A stretch of DNA of 64,000 nucleotides from Ramazzottius varieornatus (lineage: Eukaryota > Tardigrada > Eutardigrada > Parachela > Ramazzottiidae), in NCBI GenBank assembly GCA_001949185.1, contig BDGG01000016.1:699839-763838 (forward strand). The letters are read 5' to 3'. Under the pieces are notes generated by a model, which was given only the letters and a program-made list of their open reading frames with translations, was not told the origin of the DNA and made no database searches. Made by a program: the position numbers and the translations under genes. Positions 1 to 23,860 of the stretch are shown here, piece by piece (positions within the stretch are counted from its first letter, which is position 1; each line of letters starts with the position of its first letter).

Positions 1-820
1 TCGTCTATCGTGATCTCAATGAGGTGTACACGGGCGGCGTTAGCTCGTATGCGCTGATCCTGATGATCGTCAGTTTCCTTCAAAAGCACCAGCGAGACCA
101 CAGCAAAGACGGTACGAACCTTTCCATATCTCTCATTTCTGCAGTGAACCCAAACTGTGCTGTCGTTTGTATCGCAGGTTCCGAGCCAAATTTAGGTGTT
201 TTACTTCTGGAATTTTTGGAGTTTTATGGACGAACGTTCAACTACGCTCAAGCGACCATCTGCCTGTTGGACGGTGGGTCCTACATCTCGAAGAAGATGA
301 TGCAGCAGAAGATGACACCTGGACATACTCCGGGCATGCTCAGCATCGAGGTTTGTCCGAACTTTCTGGATATTCTCACAGTAGACAAAAATGCGGTAGC
401 ACACTCCCTTACTCACCTGCATACATCAACCGCTTCGTGGGGTTTGGTACTCGGGTATGCAGGTTTGTACACACGCATCCCGTTTGCATATCCATCAACT
501 TACAATATAACCTATATACATTGGCCGTACACTTAGCGTGGTAGGAACGTGCACAGGTTTCTGAAATAAGGTGTGTGATGGTCGCCGTCCTTTCAAACAA
601 GTTCCTTTCGTTCCAGGATCCGATTCAGCCCGGCCACGACGTTTGCCGTTCCTGCTACGGTGCCCTGTCCATGAAGCAAGCCTTCGAGTATGCCTTCGTT
701 CACCTCCAGCGCGCGGTCCTGTCCAACACCAAGAGCGAAAAGACCGGCATGCTGCACCACATCCTCGGTGTCCACGCCGATGAAGTCAAGTTCCGCGAAT
801 GGGTGAACAGTCAATGGTAG
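1..820 (+). CDS. Non-canonical poly(A) polymerase, TENT4/PAPD5 (Trf4) type, 3' part
   Basis: The window opens inside this gene. Three exons are visible, about 1-111, 178-350 and 617-820, joined by GT-AG introns. Exon 1 reads VYRDLNEVYTGGVSSYALIL, exon 2 contains LGVLLLEF and LDGGSYIS, and exon 3 contains DPIQPGHDVCRSCYGALSMK. This is the order seen in the PAP-associated domain of Trf4/PAPD5 proteins. In that family the enzyme adds short A (or mixed) tails to nuclear RNAs with the TRAMP-type machinery, or to mRNAs. The catalytic nucleotidyltransferase half lies upstream, outside the window, so active-site residues cannot be checked. The reading frame ends with TAG at 818-820, soon after the conserved block. 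The long basic tail of vertebrate PAPD5 is therefore absent or very short. Family assignment is strong. Which TENT4 paralogue it is cannot be told. Confidence 0.88.
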
Positions 821-1687
821 CTTACTTCCCACCGATTGATAAACTCTGTAGTCTTTCTTAGCTAGATTCTACATAGAGGTACTTGGAATGTGCATTTAGT
901 TTGCAGAGTTTGCGTTTTGTTTCATACACTCGACAGATTTAAATTCTAAGAAAAAATGGTGAGCTAGGGTGAGTTTTGATTTTAGCCGGCTTTTGCCTTG
1001 TGTGTGAAAATTTTTATCCAGAAAACTGACCAAAATCGTCCTGTACTTTGATTCTCTCTCTCTCTATTAGAATACCTCATTCTGTACAATCTGAATTTCC
1101 TGTATAACTGACCAAAAAAATTCAGAGTTAAAATAAAAGAAAAGGTGTAGACGATGGAAGAGGGTATGAGTAAGTTAACCATAACAAGCAAAGAAAAACC
1201 ATTACACAGTAAAGCAAAATCACACTGTCAAACTGGAAGATCAATAACACTTAACACTATTAACACAAACCCAGCAAAGATTCTTCCTCGTATGCGAAAA
1301 TACCGGGATCTTCACCTTCACACTTTACAAGCTGCCCGAAAGATTACTCGTTATACAGAGATCGTGTATAATTTCGAAAAGCCTAAACACTAGCGAACAC
1401 ATCACAGTCTAATCGGGGTTTTGAGTTTGCGACACGATTGTGCCTTCCGGTCCCCCACTTCCCCTTTTTTCCAGCTTCGTTCGATGGCTTACTTTTAGCT
1501 GAAAGTGTTATTATCGCGGTTGGACGACGAAGAACTGGACTGCGAGCTGAAGGTTCCAAAGTCTCGACTATTGGGTTCGATATGTCCACTTTGGCTGGGC
1601 AACATGGACGAAGGCACTGCTGGTGGCGCAAGCTGTCACACAAAACAATGTCGATGAATGTTTACAGTGCGTTGTCAGGAGATGATG
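821..1687. other. Intergenic stretch between TENT4 and MRCK 3' ends
   Basis: The two flanking genes converge here. I see no coding exon. A short CT microsatellite lies near 1053-1065. The rest is AT-rich and unremarkable until the MITE copy at 1688. Confidence 0.6.
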
Positions 1688-1810
1688 TGGGACATGGGCA
1701 AATGAACTGAGCAAGATCGTTTTCCCAGGTAGCGCACACTCTCGGCCAGACGCAATGCAAATGTGCGCAACTTGAGATGACGCTCTGGTCGCAGTTCGTT
1801 TGCCCTCGTT

Positions 1811-1813
<3 letters not shown>
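1688..1813. repeat. Palindromic MITE copy 1, overlapping the MRCK stop codon
   Basis: This full-length copy starts TGGGACATGGGCAAATGAAC and ends GTTTGCCCTCGTTTCA, with inner arms around 1731-1772. Its right terminus supplies the TCA (TGA on the minus strand) that terminates the MRCK reading frame. Confidence 0.85.
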
Positions 1814-13498
<11,685 letters not shown>

Positions 13499-16441
13499 TC
13501 TTCCCAAGCCTAACGATGTCTTTCACTCTGTCGATTCTGTATATTCCGACCAAATATCAAAACCGCATGACAGCTTTCCCGTCATATCACACCGAAGGAA
13601 GAAGCGATCGAAGAGCGAGCCTGAAAATAAAACTGAAGGCAGCTGATCGCACTTGACGTATAAAAATAATAAATTCACATCGTTTGAGATAAACGCCGAG
13701 GAGACATAAAATTCCGTACGATGATATGCTCGTCATCGTCAAAAGAGACTTCCTTCACTTGCTTGCTAACATCAAATTCCCCGAACTTTAATCCATAATT
13801 GTATTCCCAAGTTCGACAAGGAACCTGCAAGGAGACAACATCCATCAAAATATCAGACCATGTTCGAGAAGTTTTTGATGGTTCGAAGTACTTGAAAGGA
13901 TGACAAGAGCGTTCAAGTGCGCGCGTACTCGACTCACATGCCAAACCTTAAACGTTAACCTAGGCCGAATATTTCCTTCACGACCTCCTCGTCTTAAGTT
14001 ACGCACATGTGGCTATTTCCAGCTGAAGACTAATATCTTCCCCACACGCAAGAAGCAAACTCCCAACGCCTTTGCAAAAAGTGCCAAAAACCGTACCCAA
14101 AAAACAAGACAAGGATGTATTCAGTCAACATGAAGAAAAGTTCCACAGACTGCGTGCTTTTTGGCACTTCTGCATGTTCTCAAATAACAAACGCCGAAAT
14201 CGATCCGTACGAACCAGTCACAAAACGACACAAAGTCAGTTGGATGTAGATAGTCGCTTGATCCAAGAAATGACTCGAAGACTCGCCAAAATCAACTGGG
14301 TATGACAGAGCGAACCTTCATCAAAGTGTAATCAAAGGCATTCAGCTCTTTTGCCTTTTCTCACATGCTCATCATCCTCTCATAACCACCAACCAGCATC
14401 GCACTACAAACACCGACACAGAGATAGAAATATGTATGTACAGAGGGAAATATTGATCACATGCTGACCTGACTTGCTTTGCAGGGTCGCTTTGTTATGT
14501 TAATGCAAACGATATCAACAATGACGCTACTTGTTCAACTGTGCCGCTGGATACCCTCCACTGTATGTCTGCCATCAAAAAGTTGAACTCATAACTGGTT
14601 ATCGTACGTCTTTACTCTTCACGTTTTCTTCTGCATCGTCGCGGCGCCTTCGTCACAGCGACTTGACCATGCTTTTCCAGTTCGTATACCTGCAATGAGC
14701 AACATCGTCATCGCGGTGAGATAGGTAAACAAATAAATGCGTACAGTTGCTAACAAAATACTAACCTGCAAAGGCCAAGTTGGCGTGTGTAGAAGTCAAT
14801 GGAGCGATGCTAAAAGTACGCCCGACGTTGTCAATGAGGAAATTCGAGATGATGGAAGCGCGAACCACGGATATGCTCACAAAACAACGCCTTTTGTAGA
14901 GGGGCCTTCTCCTCCTCCGACCAACTCCGTTTTTTGCTGCAGTAACTAATGGCGGACCAGGGACTCCTGCGGCATGTGGCACAAGACAAATAAACGGAGG
15001 TAATTGTTGCTCCAAGGGAAATATGTAACTTTAAACGATGATAAATCTTGCGGCAGCCAGAGTAAAGTGGAAGTTTATACGACAAGTTGAAGAGCATCTT
15101 CAAAAACTAATCTGAGCCACGTATGATCAAACCGCGCACGCATTAAAATAGGCGGAGCATCCCTGCGCAAAACTCGAAACGCACATGTGCGCGCACAACG
15201 CATCAGTTGTCGCTTCGCTATTCCAGTCTCTTGACGTCATCCATTCAGGCGCATCGAATCGACTACTCAAAGCAAATCAATTGAGTCGACTAGTCGAGAA
15301 ATTTGACCGCTGCCTACAGTAAACCTGCTCTAAAACGAAAAACGTGATTTTCAGCGGCAGACGTGCGAGGATTAAAAGAAGATCCGAACTGGTTGAGCAA
15401 GATTCTTTGGTTGACATAATGGCCAGGCGATGGATGCTGATCGGACCAGACGATCGAACGGAAGACAAGTCAGAAAGAAGAGCGGCCTCTTTTCCTAATT
15501 AAACCCACACAACGAAGATAACGAGATTTGCCGCTTCCATTCGTCGCTTATCGCACTTGCTTATCATGTTTCCACTCCAAAAATGATTAACGACAACAAC
15601 ATTTCACTGCTTTAGAGCCGGCTAATTTCACTTCATTAGGGAGGCCGGGAGGAAAATTCTTTTACGCCTCACTTGTAGTTAAAATCCACTTCCGGTGGAA
15701 ACAACGAACTCTTCATAAACTCCGCATCGAGTTCTAAAGCGCCTCCCTTCTCATCACAAAGGCCTGAAGAGAAGGCCGAACAAGCCTTGTTCTTCCTGCT
15801 CAATACTCAAACAGCTCTATGAACGCGCAAGCGAGAGTTAAACGTGAGGAATGCAAAGCCGAATGTTAATGGACCAAAAAAAGCAACCAACCTTGTGTAC
15901 ACTAGGCCGTCAGCATCAATCACAGCTTAAGTACCGATTTATCGGAATAATCCGAGCGTCTGGCTGCCAGCGCTGGTCTGTACGAAGATATAGAGCAATG
16001 CAATAATTCCGATTATATTCCGGGAGTGATTTGGATATCGCAATGATGATCGGTTATTTCGACTCCAGCTAGTGTAGCTACTCCAGCGGGTGTTGTCGAT
16101 CAGTTATCCCGATGGATCCACCTAAGAGACAGATGAAGCTTGAGGAACCAGAAGGTATGACATCGATCGATGAGAAATCCAAAGCGTGACTCTTGTACTT
16201 GTGAGGAGCAAATGAGCTGCCTCGATTTCTCTGTCGACGAAGAAAACTTCAACATCAGCAAAAGAAGCAAAAGTCATTCGATGGATGTTCATGACGCACT
16301 GCAGCCAGCGGTCATTCCGTCCGTCCGCTGACACGCAATCCTAGCAATGACTTGCGGAACGGGTAGTAATCAATGTACAGCCGCCTGTTCGACAGATCCG
16401 CCCATGAACTTATCGACCACATCGTCGCGATGTCAACCGAT
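13499..16441. other. Intergenic region upstream of MRCK
   Basis: No exon with recognisable homology was found. Short open frames, for example 13675-13944 on the minus strand, show no domain or splice support. The MRCK promoter should lie near 13.5 kb, but no core motif stands out. Confidence 0.5.
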
Positions 16442-16883
16442 ATTTAAGTTAGAGCACGGAATCCGCATGCGCTGCGCTGCACAGCACTGCACTGCAGCAC
16501 AGCAGCAGCACGTGAACTGACGAGATTTGTGCGGTGCAGCACAGCATACAGCAGAAAGCCATAGACTACCGCGCAGATGCACCTACCAAAACCTGACAAA
16601 AATTACAGCTTTTGGGCATTTGAACGTCAGCCGTCTCAGCTTTGCCGTATTTTACGGCAACGTTCTCCAGGTTGACCACAGATTTCACTGACTGAATTAC
16701 AAACCACGTCAATACATTGGCGTCCCGCACAGTTGCACCAGGTCAACGTGCATCTGCATCACAGCTGCTTAGCCACTGGGCATGAAAGTTGTGCAGCACA
16801 GCGTAGCGTACAGCGCCCTGGTAATGTGCGCAGTACAGTTGCAGCGTACTTTTGGACCTGCGGCCCAGTGCTCTAATTTAAGT
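16442..16883. mobile_element. hAT-like non-autonomous element with perfect 8-bp target duplication
   Basis: The element spans 16450-16875 and is flanked by the direct repeat ATTTAAGT at 16442-16449 and 16876-16883. Its ends are TAGAGCAC and GTGCTCTA. The left end and right part are crowded with CAGCAC/GCTGTGC-type words, which resemble subterminal transposase-binding repeats. There is no transposase frame. The 8-bp duplication is characteristic of the hAT superfamily. Confidence 0.8.
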
Positions 16884-16891
16884 TAGTCTGA

Positions 16892-17342
16892 GTTATAGGT
16901 AGTGCTGGGATAAATACGATAAAATACGATATATTTTCTGATAAATATCCTTCAATATTTATATCTCGTTTTGGATGTCAACCACGGATCGACATTTCGA
17001 TATGATACGTTTCTGATATTTTATTGTTGATGTATCGGATTTTATCGCAGTGGTATATCGATACATCAAGCCAGTACCATGTTGAAAACTATCGAAATCA
17101 AGAAAGAGCCAAAGAGAAACCAAACGGCTGTCGTTCACTACGTTTGCGGGTTTGCGATTTATCGATATATCAGAAATATATCGATACACCGCGATATGAT
17201 ATTTCATTTATCATATTCCGCTCAGCAATATTCCGTCCATATCGATATTTCGATATGATATTTTTATCATATCGAATCACTGTGATGTGATATATTTCGA
17301 TAAGATACGATATATCATATTTATCCCAGTACTAGGTATAGG
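16892..17342. mobile_element. Second hAT-like MITE, AT-rich, adjacent to the first
   Basis: The element spans 16900-17334, with ends TAGTGCTGGGATAAATA and TATTTATCCCAGTACTA (16 of 17 positions match). The flanks GTTATAGG and GGTATAGG form a 7/8 target duplication. The interior is full of ATATCGATA-type words. There is no coding capacity. Confidence 0.75.
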
Positions 17343-18065
17343 CGCTTGTTTTAGGCTCAGTTTTTGACTGGCTGTTCAAAACGTGACATATCAGCACGCC
17401 TGATGGCTGGTTGCGTCGGGCGACGTAGAACAGCTTGAATGCGATCGTTTGATCGCTCTAAATGATACGTGCTCGCAATGTTTGGACTGATGCGCGGAAG
17501 AGCTTTCCATACGCAGCAAACTGTTGACTCACACAGCACTCTGGCAAGCTCTTCTGGGATTTTCATCTTAGTGCCTTTTGCCTAAATTTTTGGCAACGTT
17601 GTCTGTGCGAGGTGCTTGCTGGCACAGAAATGTACGTCATCGTACAACGCTAACTTGATACAATCACAACTGAGGCAACGGCGGAACGAAAGGGACAGAA
17701 TGCTGTACGCCGATCGGCAATAGCCTGAGACAGCTACTGTTGTCACGTATAGTGTTTTGCGCAACGGACGTACACAAGTACCGTGTACGACATAATAAAC
17801 CGTTAAAAATGAGTGTTGGATGGAACCAGTAAGAGGTAACCAATGAAATTTGCGCATGCAGCAAAATATGATTCTCATTGGCCGAGTCGTAAATTATCTC
17901 CAGCTGCAGTATTACGCCCATTTTTTGACGGTTAAATTTGTCGTACACTACCGGAAGTCGTCCGACTCGCCAGAAGTTGTCTTAATTCACTCTTGACTCT
18001 TAAGCTTGGACGTGTTCCCATTTTCTCCGAACCTTCCTAGCGTGCTCGTGAGGCTTGTAGCTGCA
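17343..18065. other. Intergenic region and probable MED17 promoter
   Basis: No exon or repeat is recognised. The MED17 start codon follows at 18066. Confidence 0.45.
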
Positions 18066-21000
18066 ATGGTTGGGGATAGAGAAGAGCCAAGTTCAAGTCC
18101 AGCGGGACTGGGTAGTCCCGCCGTTCGCAACTCTGGTCGACGGGATTCTGCCAACATTCGTGTCACGGTGGAATGTCCACTGCAGCCTCAGATATCCGAG
18201 ATCACTTTCGATGGACAGGAGATACACCAACCGTAAGTCAAGCTGCAGATAGGACGCATCTATAAAATGGGACTCTTGCTTGTTTGCAGGCCGATCTCGC
18301 GAGGAGAGCGACTGTATCGCAATGCATGCAAGATTAACTTTCTCGAAGAAGATGTGGAGGATGGCGAAGAAGACGAGCTGGTGTCTTTTGGTGTCGCAGG
18401 TGGCAGGCCGAAAGAGACTCGCGTACAGCGTCCGGATCCAGGGCAGATTGTGTGGAGTCTGGATAGCGTCCGCAACAAGCTGCGCAGCGCGCACATGGAA
18501 GTGGCCATCTTGACGGACATTCTCGCGCTGTCGAAAGAACGAAAGTACATGCGGGTGGAATCCGCCGTCAGTGATCCTGTCGAGTCAAAGCCGCATTTCA
18601 ACATGCACATCAAGAAGAAGGTAAACTTGTCGTCAATTTAGTTTTCTATACCTCTGTCGCGCATTTGGTGAACCGTTCATGATATCGAATACAAGATCCA
18701 TAGGATTGATTGTGCGAAGGTTGATCGGGGTTCTGCTAACTAGACTGACCGGAAGATGTGTTCTTGTAGGCTGCACAATCCGTTTCGGTCCTTTTTGCTG
18801 AGGCGGCCAACCGACTCAAACGATCAGCTGCCGACACTCAAAAGGGTGATAACGATTACCATCACGCTTTGATCAACCTTCGCGATCAGTGGAGACTGAA
18901 GAAGACGGGAGCCAATGTGACAGGAGACCTCGGATATCGGACAGGTGAATTTCTTCGTTAGCACTTGCTGGGATGAGTAAATTTGGAGACCATACGTATG
19001 ACTTTTTCAGTGGGTTCCGCGCTCAAAGCTGCTGGTCAGTTCGAGATTCGCAAGAACGAGGACAACTCGGAGAAACCACTGAACGTCGTCATTGTGGGCG
19101 ACCTCAGCGGTGAATGCGCTGTCCAAATTGACATCGCTTTCGGTACGTATTCCCGCGGTTTTTCACCTTTACTTGTGTACTCGTACTTAGAAACATCTGC
19201 GTACTGGATCCGTCTGCCTGTAGACCATGTAAGGTCGCCGCAGAAAGACTACATCGATGAACTGCGAACCCACGATATGTGGTCGAAGGTGATAACAGCG
19301 GATACTCCATGGCATCGTCAGTTAACCGCCGCCCAGAACTGCCTCTACCTCCGCGAACTGACCATGATGGTGGGTCCTTCTACTGAAACTACAATATCGA
19401 TCTGTCGTTGTTGTGGAACGATAAATCTTGGTTTTAGCTTTCTGCGGAAGCCGTAAACCTACCGAGTTCCCTCAGTCCGATCGTCTTTGGCGACGAAGTC
19501 CACTATACGGTATGTAAATACAGCAGAATAGACTGCTCGATGGCTTTTCTCTGGTACTAGTACGAGGTAGATTTGGGTTTTGTTATTAGAGCTTGTTCGG
19601 TCATACGGTGCGGGTTAAGCTGCAGCATGTTCCCGAGAGCGAGATGTCACGAACCAAGTCAACGGCTCGCTATCCTCACAACTTCAACGAGTCGACCTGG
19701 TCAGAGTCTAGAATAGTGGAGATGGTAATGCAGATGATTATGTTGACTCGCATGAGAGACCTGTCGAACCCAGATATTCCGATCCCGGCTTGTGGACCCC
19801 TGGGCCTGAAGAACTTCCGGAGGAAGATGTCTATTCAGGCGCGCGATCGCCGTGTATGGAAAATACCGGTCACCCCAGAGTAAGTGTGGATTTCTTAGCA
19901 CTGCTGGCTGCATATTACAGTAACGAAGAAGCTTTTCCTGGTGCGGGAAGGAAGAAAGCTTTCTCGTTGTGAAGTTACAACAAGTGTTCGTTGGTTCCAG
20001 GCGAAGTTTATCCACGGAGCTACTGGAGCTTTCTCATAACTTACTTCTTAGGAAAAGGTGACAACATTGAATGATCTTGATATCGAAAGGATTAATCTGG
20101 GACGTCGGCAATGAGTTCAACCGTTTTCCCAAGTGGCGCACAGTGTAAGCCAAAAAGAGTGACAGCGTGCGCCGCTTGAGATAAGATTTTAAGTTGTTGG
20201 TTCTATTCATTTGCCCCCGTCCCATCTGGGTTTGCTTTTTATGTTCGTGATTTTGAACGCTACGAAGCGAGAAACCTGAAGACCTGCTTTGCCTTGCCTG
20301 TAGGATTCTGAAGTTTCTTGATGAGTTAGTGGGTCCCGACCTGACGATCATCATCCACGATACGTCCACACTTACGTCATGGAAGTACTGTCTTATCAAG
20401 CTGTCCTTTCACACTCCGGGATTCGACTTCTACGACAGGTATAACGAACACATCTTCTATGGAAAGAACTATTTATACGGTTGTTGTGGCTCGTAGGACC
20501 AACTGTGCATTCGAGATCCACAGCGGCGAAGCGCGTTTCTGTACTCGAAATTCTGTCCACCAGTTGAGCGTTGGCGACGATATGGAGTGCCACCTTCTTT
20601 ACGTCGAGGTTGGTTTCGCATTTTCAGCCAACTCGTCGTTTTGCGATAAAGACTTCCTTTAGAAGATTTTATCCCCAAAATCACTCAACTAATAACCGAA
20701 CACTTTTCGGTATCGTTCCACAAAACATTGGCCTCCTTGCAGATGGTTCGACACCACTCAACCGTCATGCAATTCCTTCTGAAGTCTCATCGCTTTGAAA
20801 TCATCCAGTATAACGCTTCTTACGGCTTTTACGAGCTGAAAGAAGCTCCAGTCTCGATCTCCGTCGCCAACGCTCTCTCGTACGCGATTACCATCGTCGC
20901 GAAGTCTTCTGACGAACGATGGTGAATATCACCTTCTCTTACAGACTTTCTCGTGATGGAATTCTGTGTTGTTAACTTGTGATTTTTCAGGCTGGTAAAG

Positions 21001-21297
21001 GTTGTCTGTAGTCTCTGCTACGTCTACAGAGTCTACGTGGCCAGCTTGACTGCCCCTCCGAACCCGACGAATGCTGTCCGAAACAAGGACTTCGTGCCAC
21101 CTAACCCCATTTTTCGAGAAGTCGATCTGAACAGCATCGTTGGTGGAGATACTCGAGCGAAGAAGAGTTCGATGGTAATCAGTGCTCTGGCATCTTTACC
21201 GCAACACAGTAAGCTCTTGAGGAAGCAGGGCGCTGAACAAGAAACCAAGCTGAGAAGACCTGCACCTGCGTGGACGAGATGGGAAACGGTAGTTTGA
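18066..21297 (+). CDS. MED17: Mediator of RNA polymerase II transcription subunit 17
   Basis: Head-module subunit of Mediator, which bridges activators to RNA polymerase II in the nucleus. The twelve exons are 18066-18232, 18290-18620, 18770-18944, 19011-19142, 19191-19369, 19438-19509, 19590-19879, 20001-20057, 20304-20438, 20497-20608, 20743-20921 and 20991-21297. All donors and acceptors are GT-AG and every phase matches, giving about 711 residues (human is about 650). Family landmarks include WSLDSVRNKLRSAHMEVAIL, the GDLGYRTVGSALKAAGQFEI block, PWHRQLTAAQNCLYLRELTM, and the late ANALSYAITIVAKSSD. The start is the first in-frame ATG; the frame upstream lacks one. Introns are mostly 48-150 bp. 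Intron 8 is enlarged by a full-length MITE. Confidence 0.92.
20098..20224. repeat. Palindromic MITE copy 6
   Basis: Full-length copy: TGGGACGTCGGCAATGAG at the left, CATTTGCCCCCGTCCCA at the right, inner arms CAAGTGGCGCAC and GTGCGCCGCTTG. It makes up about half of MED17 intron 8. Confidence 0.9.
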
Positions 21298-21538
21298 GGG
21301 TGCGATAAATAATCATACCTTGTATAAATTTTGTACTGTCTCCTGCACGATTCTGTGTTGGAAGCAAGTCCGCAGATGTGCGCACGTTTCCTTTAACTGA
21401 GCTGCTGCGAAAGTGTACTCATACGTCACGATTCAGCACTGCACATTCATGTCGGAAGAAATCTTGTCTCCGTCTTTTGTACCGAACACCCAGCCGATTC
21501 TCTTCACTAAGACCTTCGTGACAAGAAAGCGAAGACCA

Positions 21539-21576
<38 letters not shown>

Positions 21577-21762
21577 GTCTTAAAGCGTCCGAGAAACAAA
21601 GAAAACGTTGCGTCAGAAGGCTCAAAAATCAGAAACGTCAGGAAAAAACGAGCATTACTCTTTTGACAGACTTTTCTTCCATTCAGACTGGAGAGCGTTC
21701 GAGGTAGGAGACTGACACAGAAACATCCCAAGAGACAAAAGGCATCCTGGACTTTGAGCTTT
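21298..21762. repeat. Convergent 3' intergenic region with GA microsatellite
   Basis: This gap separates the convergent ends of MED17 and SKP1. A (GA)n run occupies about 21542-21574. No gene is seen. Confidence 0.7.
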
Positions 21763-22650
21763 CTAACTGGCTTCGTTCTCGCACCAGGCAGTCTGCTTGC
21801 GGATTTCCTCCTCTTCTTCGGGAGTGAAGTCATTCTCAATTCCGTACATTTCACGGATCTGCTCCACAGTCTTACCCTTTAGAATGTTGGCCACGGTCTT
21901 GCAGCAAAGTCCTCGCAGCTTCTTGATGTCCAGGTAGTCAGCGGCCAGCATGATCTCAAACAGCGAGCTCTGATCGACCTGCAGATACTTCTGGTCCCAC
22001 TCAGGAATCTCTTCGCAAAAGCGAGCCAAGATCTCTTCTTCCTCCGTCAGCTCCTTGGGCTCACCGTCGTGCTTGGCATGGTAGTCCATCCAGTGATGCA
22101 CCTACAAAACAGAAACATAATTATCAGCGTTGAGCACATTAATACAGATATTATTCAGTCTGAAAGTTGGTGCACACTTCCACCAGTAACACTGAGGAAG
22201 TGCGCGACTTTGAGACAACCATGTTGTCGAGTATGTTCCTCGAAGTGGCGCACGTTCTCGGTGTTATTAGCAGTAAGCGTGCGCCACTTGAAAAACTGAT
22301 CTACTATGCGAAAATCAAGGCTTGATTCTTACCTTGCGGAAAATCTCCTTTCGGATCTTGGGAAGAGGCAAAATGTCGTCGTCTTTGTCGCCACTGCCAG
22401 ACTCCAAAGACATCTCGAGTAGATCCTTAATCACCTTAGATTGCTGCAAAGGAAAAGAAAACGGTTGGAAAGATGGACAGAAGGAACTAACGATACGTAC
22501 GTGACCTCATTCTTCGTTCGGCTGGCTTACTTTCGCGGCCTGCTCTTCCACCTGGAAGATCTCACCGTCTTCGGTCCTGATACGGATCATCTTCTGGGGC
22601 TTCTGCTCCCCTTCGGTCTTGATTTCAGGTTTCTGATCACCGTCGGCCAT
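21763..22650 (-). CDS. SKP1: S-phase kinase-associated protein 1 (SCF adaptor)
   Basis: Adaptor of SCF ubiquitin ligases that links cullin-1 to F-box proteins. The three exons are 22531-22650, 22333-22443 and 21763-22101, all in phase 0, giving 189 residues. The N-terminal BTB/POZ-like part (MIRIRTEDGEIFQVEEQAAK, then QSKVIKDLLE) is followed by the F-box-binding part with EWDQKYLQVDQSSLFEIMLA, ADYLDIKKL, CKTVANILKGKTVEQIRE and the C-terminal AWCENEAS, closely matching SKP1. An N-terminal extension of about 20 residues (MADGDQKPEIKTEGEQKPQK), rich in K, E and D, precedes the usual start. A MITE lies in intron 2. Confidence 0.95.
22225..22310. repeat. Palindromic MITE copy 7
   Basis: Inner arms CGAAGTGGCGCACGTTCTCG and GCGTGCGCCACTTGAAAAAC are clear, while the outer ends are degraded. 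It lies in SKP1 intron 2. Confidence 0.75.
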
Positions 22651-23192
22651 CTTGTCGCTGATTTCGGCTGTCCAAACAAAAGAAATACTACAAACTAAAA
22701 ATGAAGCCACGAGCGAGAAAAGCCAGGCAACGTGAAGCTTCTACCACACGCTCGAGTCACTTCAAGTATGGAAGGAAAGGTACCGAAGAGTTGAAGAGTA
22801 TGGAAAGAGCACAAAGCTCGCCAGGAACGGGACTTTCGGTGGCGCGAAAGAAGACGGGAAGAAGACTAAGTAGCTTGAAAATCGCTGGAATGAGTAAGTT
22901 GATTTTCGTCTTCACTTACCAGTGAGTGGACTGGATTTAGAAAGACAGACCAGAGCCACCAGAGCTGTACGAGCTTCTATCACCTTATTACCAGCAAATC
23001 GCCAAGACCTAATGTTCTATAGCAAGCAGTGATGAGCTGCTAAAAGGGGCCTCCACTTGCACAAGGCCTGCCAAAACCGCAAGCTGTCGAAAAAGGTGTT
23101 TGATTAGTCATTATCATGCAGTTGGTAACGTGTACGTGGTGTAGACTTCCACACACACACAACCGGTTCAAACTATGTCACTCACGCTTTCT

Positions 23193-23240
23193 GCAGCCCA
23201 GCGGTTGCTTGTGTTTGCAGCCCAGCGGTTGCTTGTGTTT
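23193..23240. repeat. 24-bp unit duplicated in tandem
   Basis: The unit GCAGCCCAGCGGTTGCTTGT plus GTTT occurs twice back to back without mismatch. This looks like a recent duplication. Confidence 0.85.
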
Positions 23241-23680
23241 GGCGAGACGGTTTTCTTTTGTTGCTCGGATTACTTGATTGAATGAAGAGCTCATGCTGAA
23301 TTTCGTTAGTAAATTACATCACATTACGTACTAGATATCATCAACGTATGACGTACACCATGTCGGTCCTACATATTTGTTAGCTGAACGTAATCAATCA
23401 ATCGCCCAATCAGTGTGTTTGAGGTTCCGGCAAGGACCCCTTTAGCAGCTCATGTATGCAAGTCATGCGAGAATTTAAGATCCTGTCCGAAACATCATCG
23501 TACAATCTGCTTCGCCCTTGCAAATTCCGATTTTTCGATATCCGCTTATGCCGCAGCGATAATGACAGCCGACACCTGTGTTGGACCGGCAGAGCAATAA
23601 CAAGATGACGCAGGCGGCTCTACTTCGAAAACTGTCGGCTGGTCCGGCCGACTACATCCTGTCAGTGTGTCTGCCAGAAG

Positions 23681-23860
23681 TACTGTAAATATTCGCTNNN
23701 NNNNNNNNNNNNNNNNNNNNNNNNNNNNNNNNNNNNNNNNNNNNNNNNNNNNNNNNNNNNNNNNNNNNNNNNNNNNNNNNNNNNNNNNNNNNNNNNNNNN
23801 NNNNNNNNNNNNNNNNNNNNNNNNNNNNNNNNNNNNNNNNNGCAGCGAATATTTACAGTA
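23681..23860. other. Assembly gap inside a perfect inverted repeat
   Basis: The run of Ns occupies 23698-23841. It is flanked by TACTGTAAATATTCGCT (23681-23697) and its exact reverse complement AGCGAATATTTACAGTA (23844-23860). The unsequenced bases are therefore probably the interior of a hairpin-forming repeat. Confidence 0.9.

Noticed and set aside
13675-13944. 89-codon minus-strand frame upstream of MRCK
   Set aside because: It contains acidic, folded-looking segments, but no family was recognised and no supporting exon was found.
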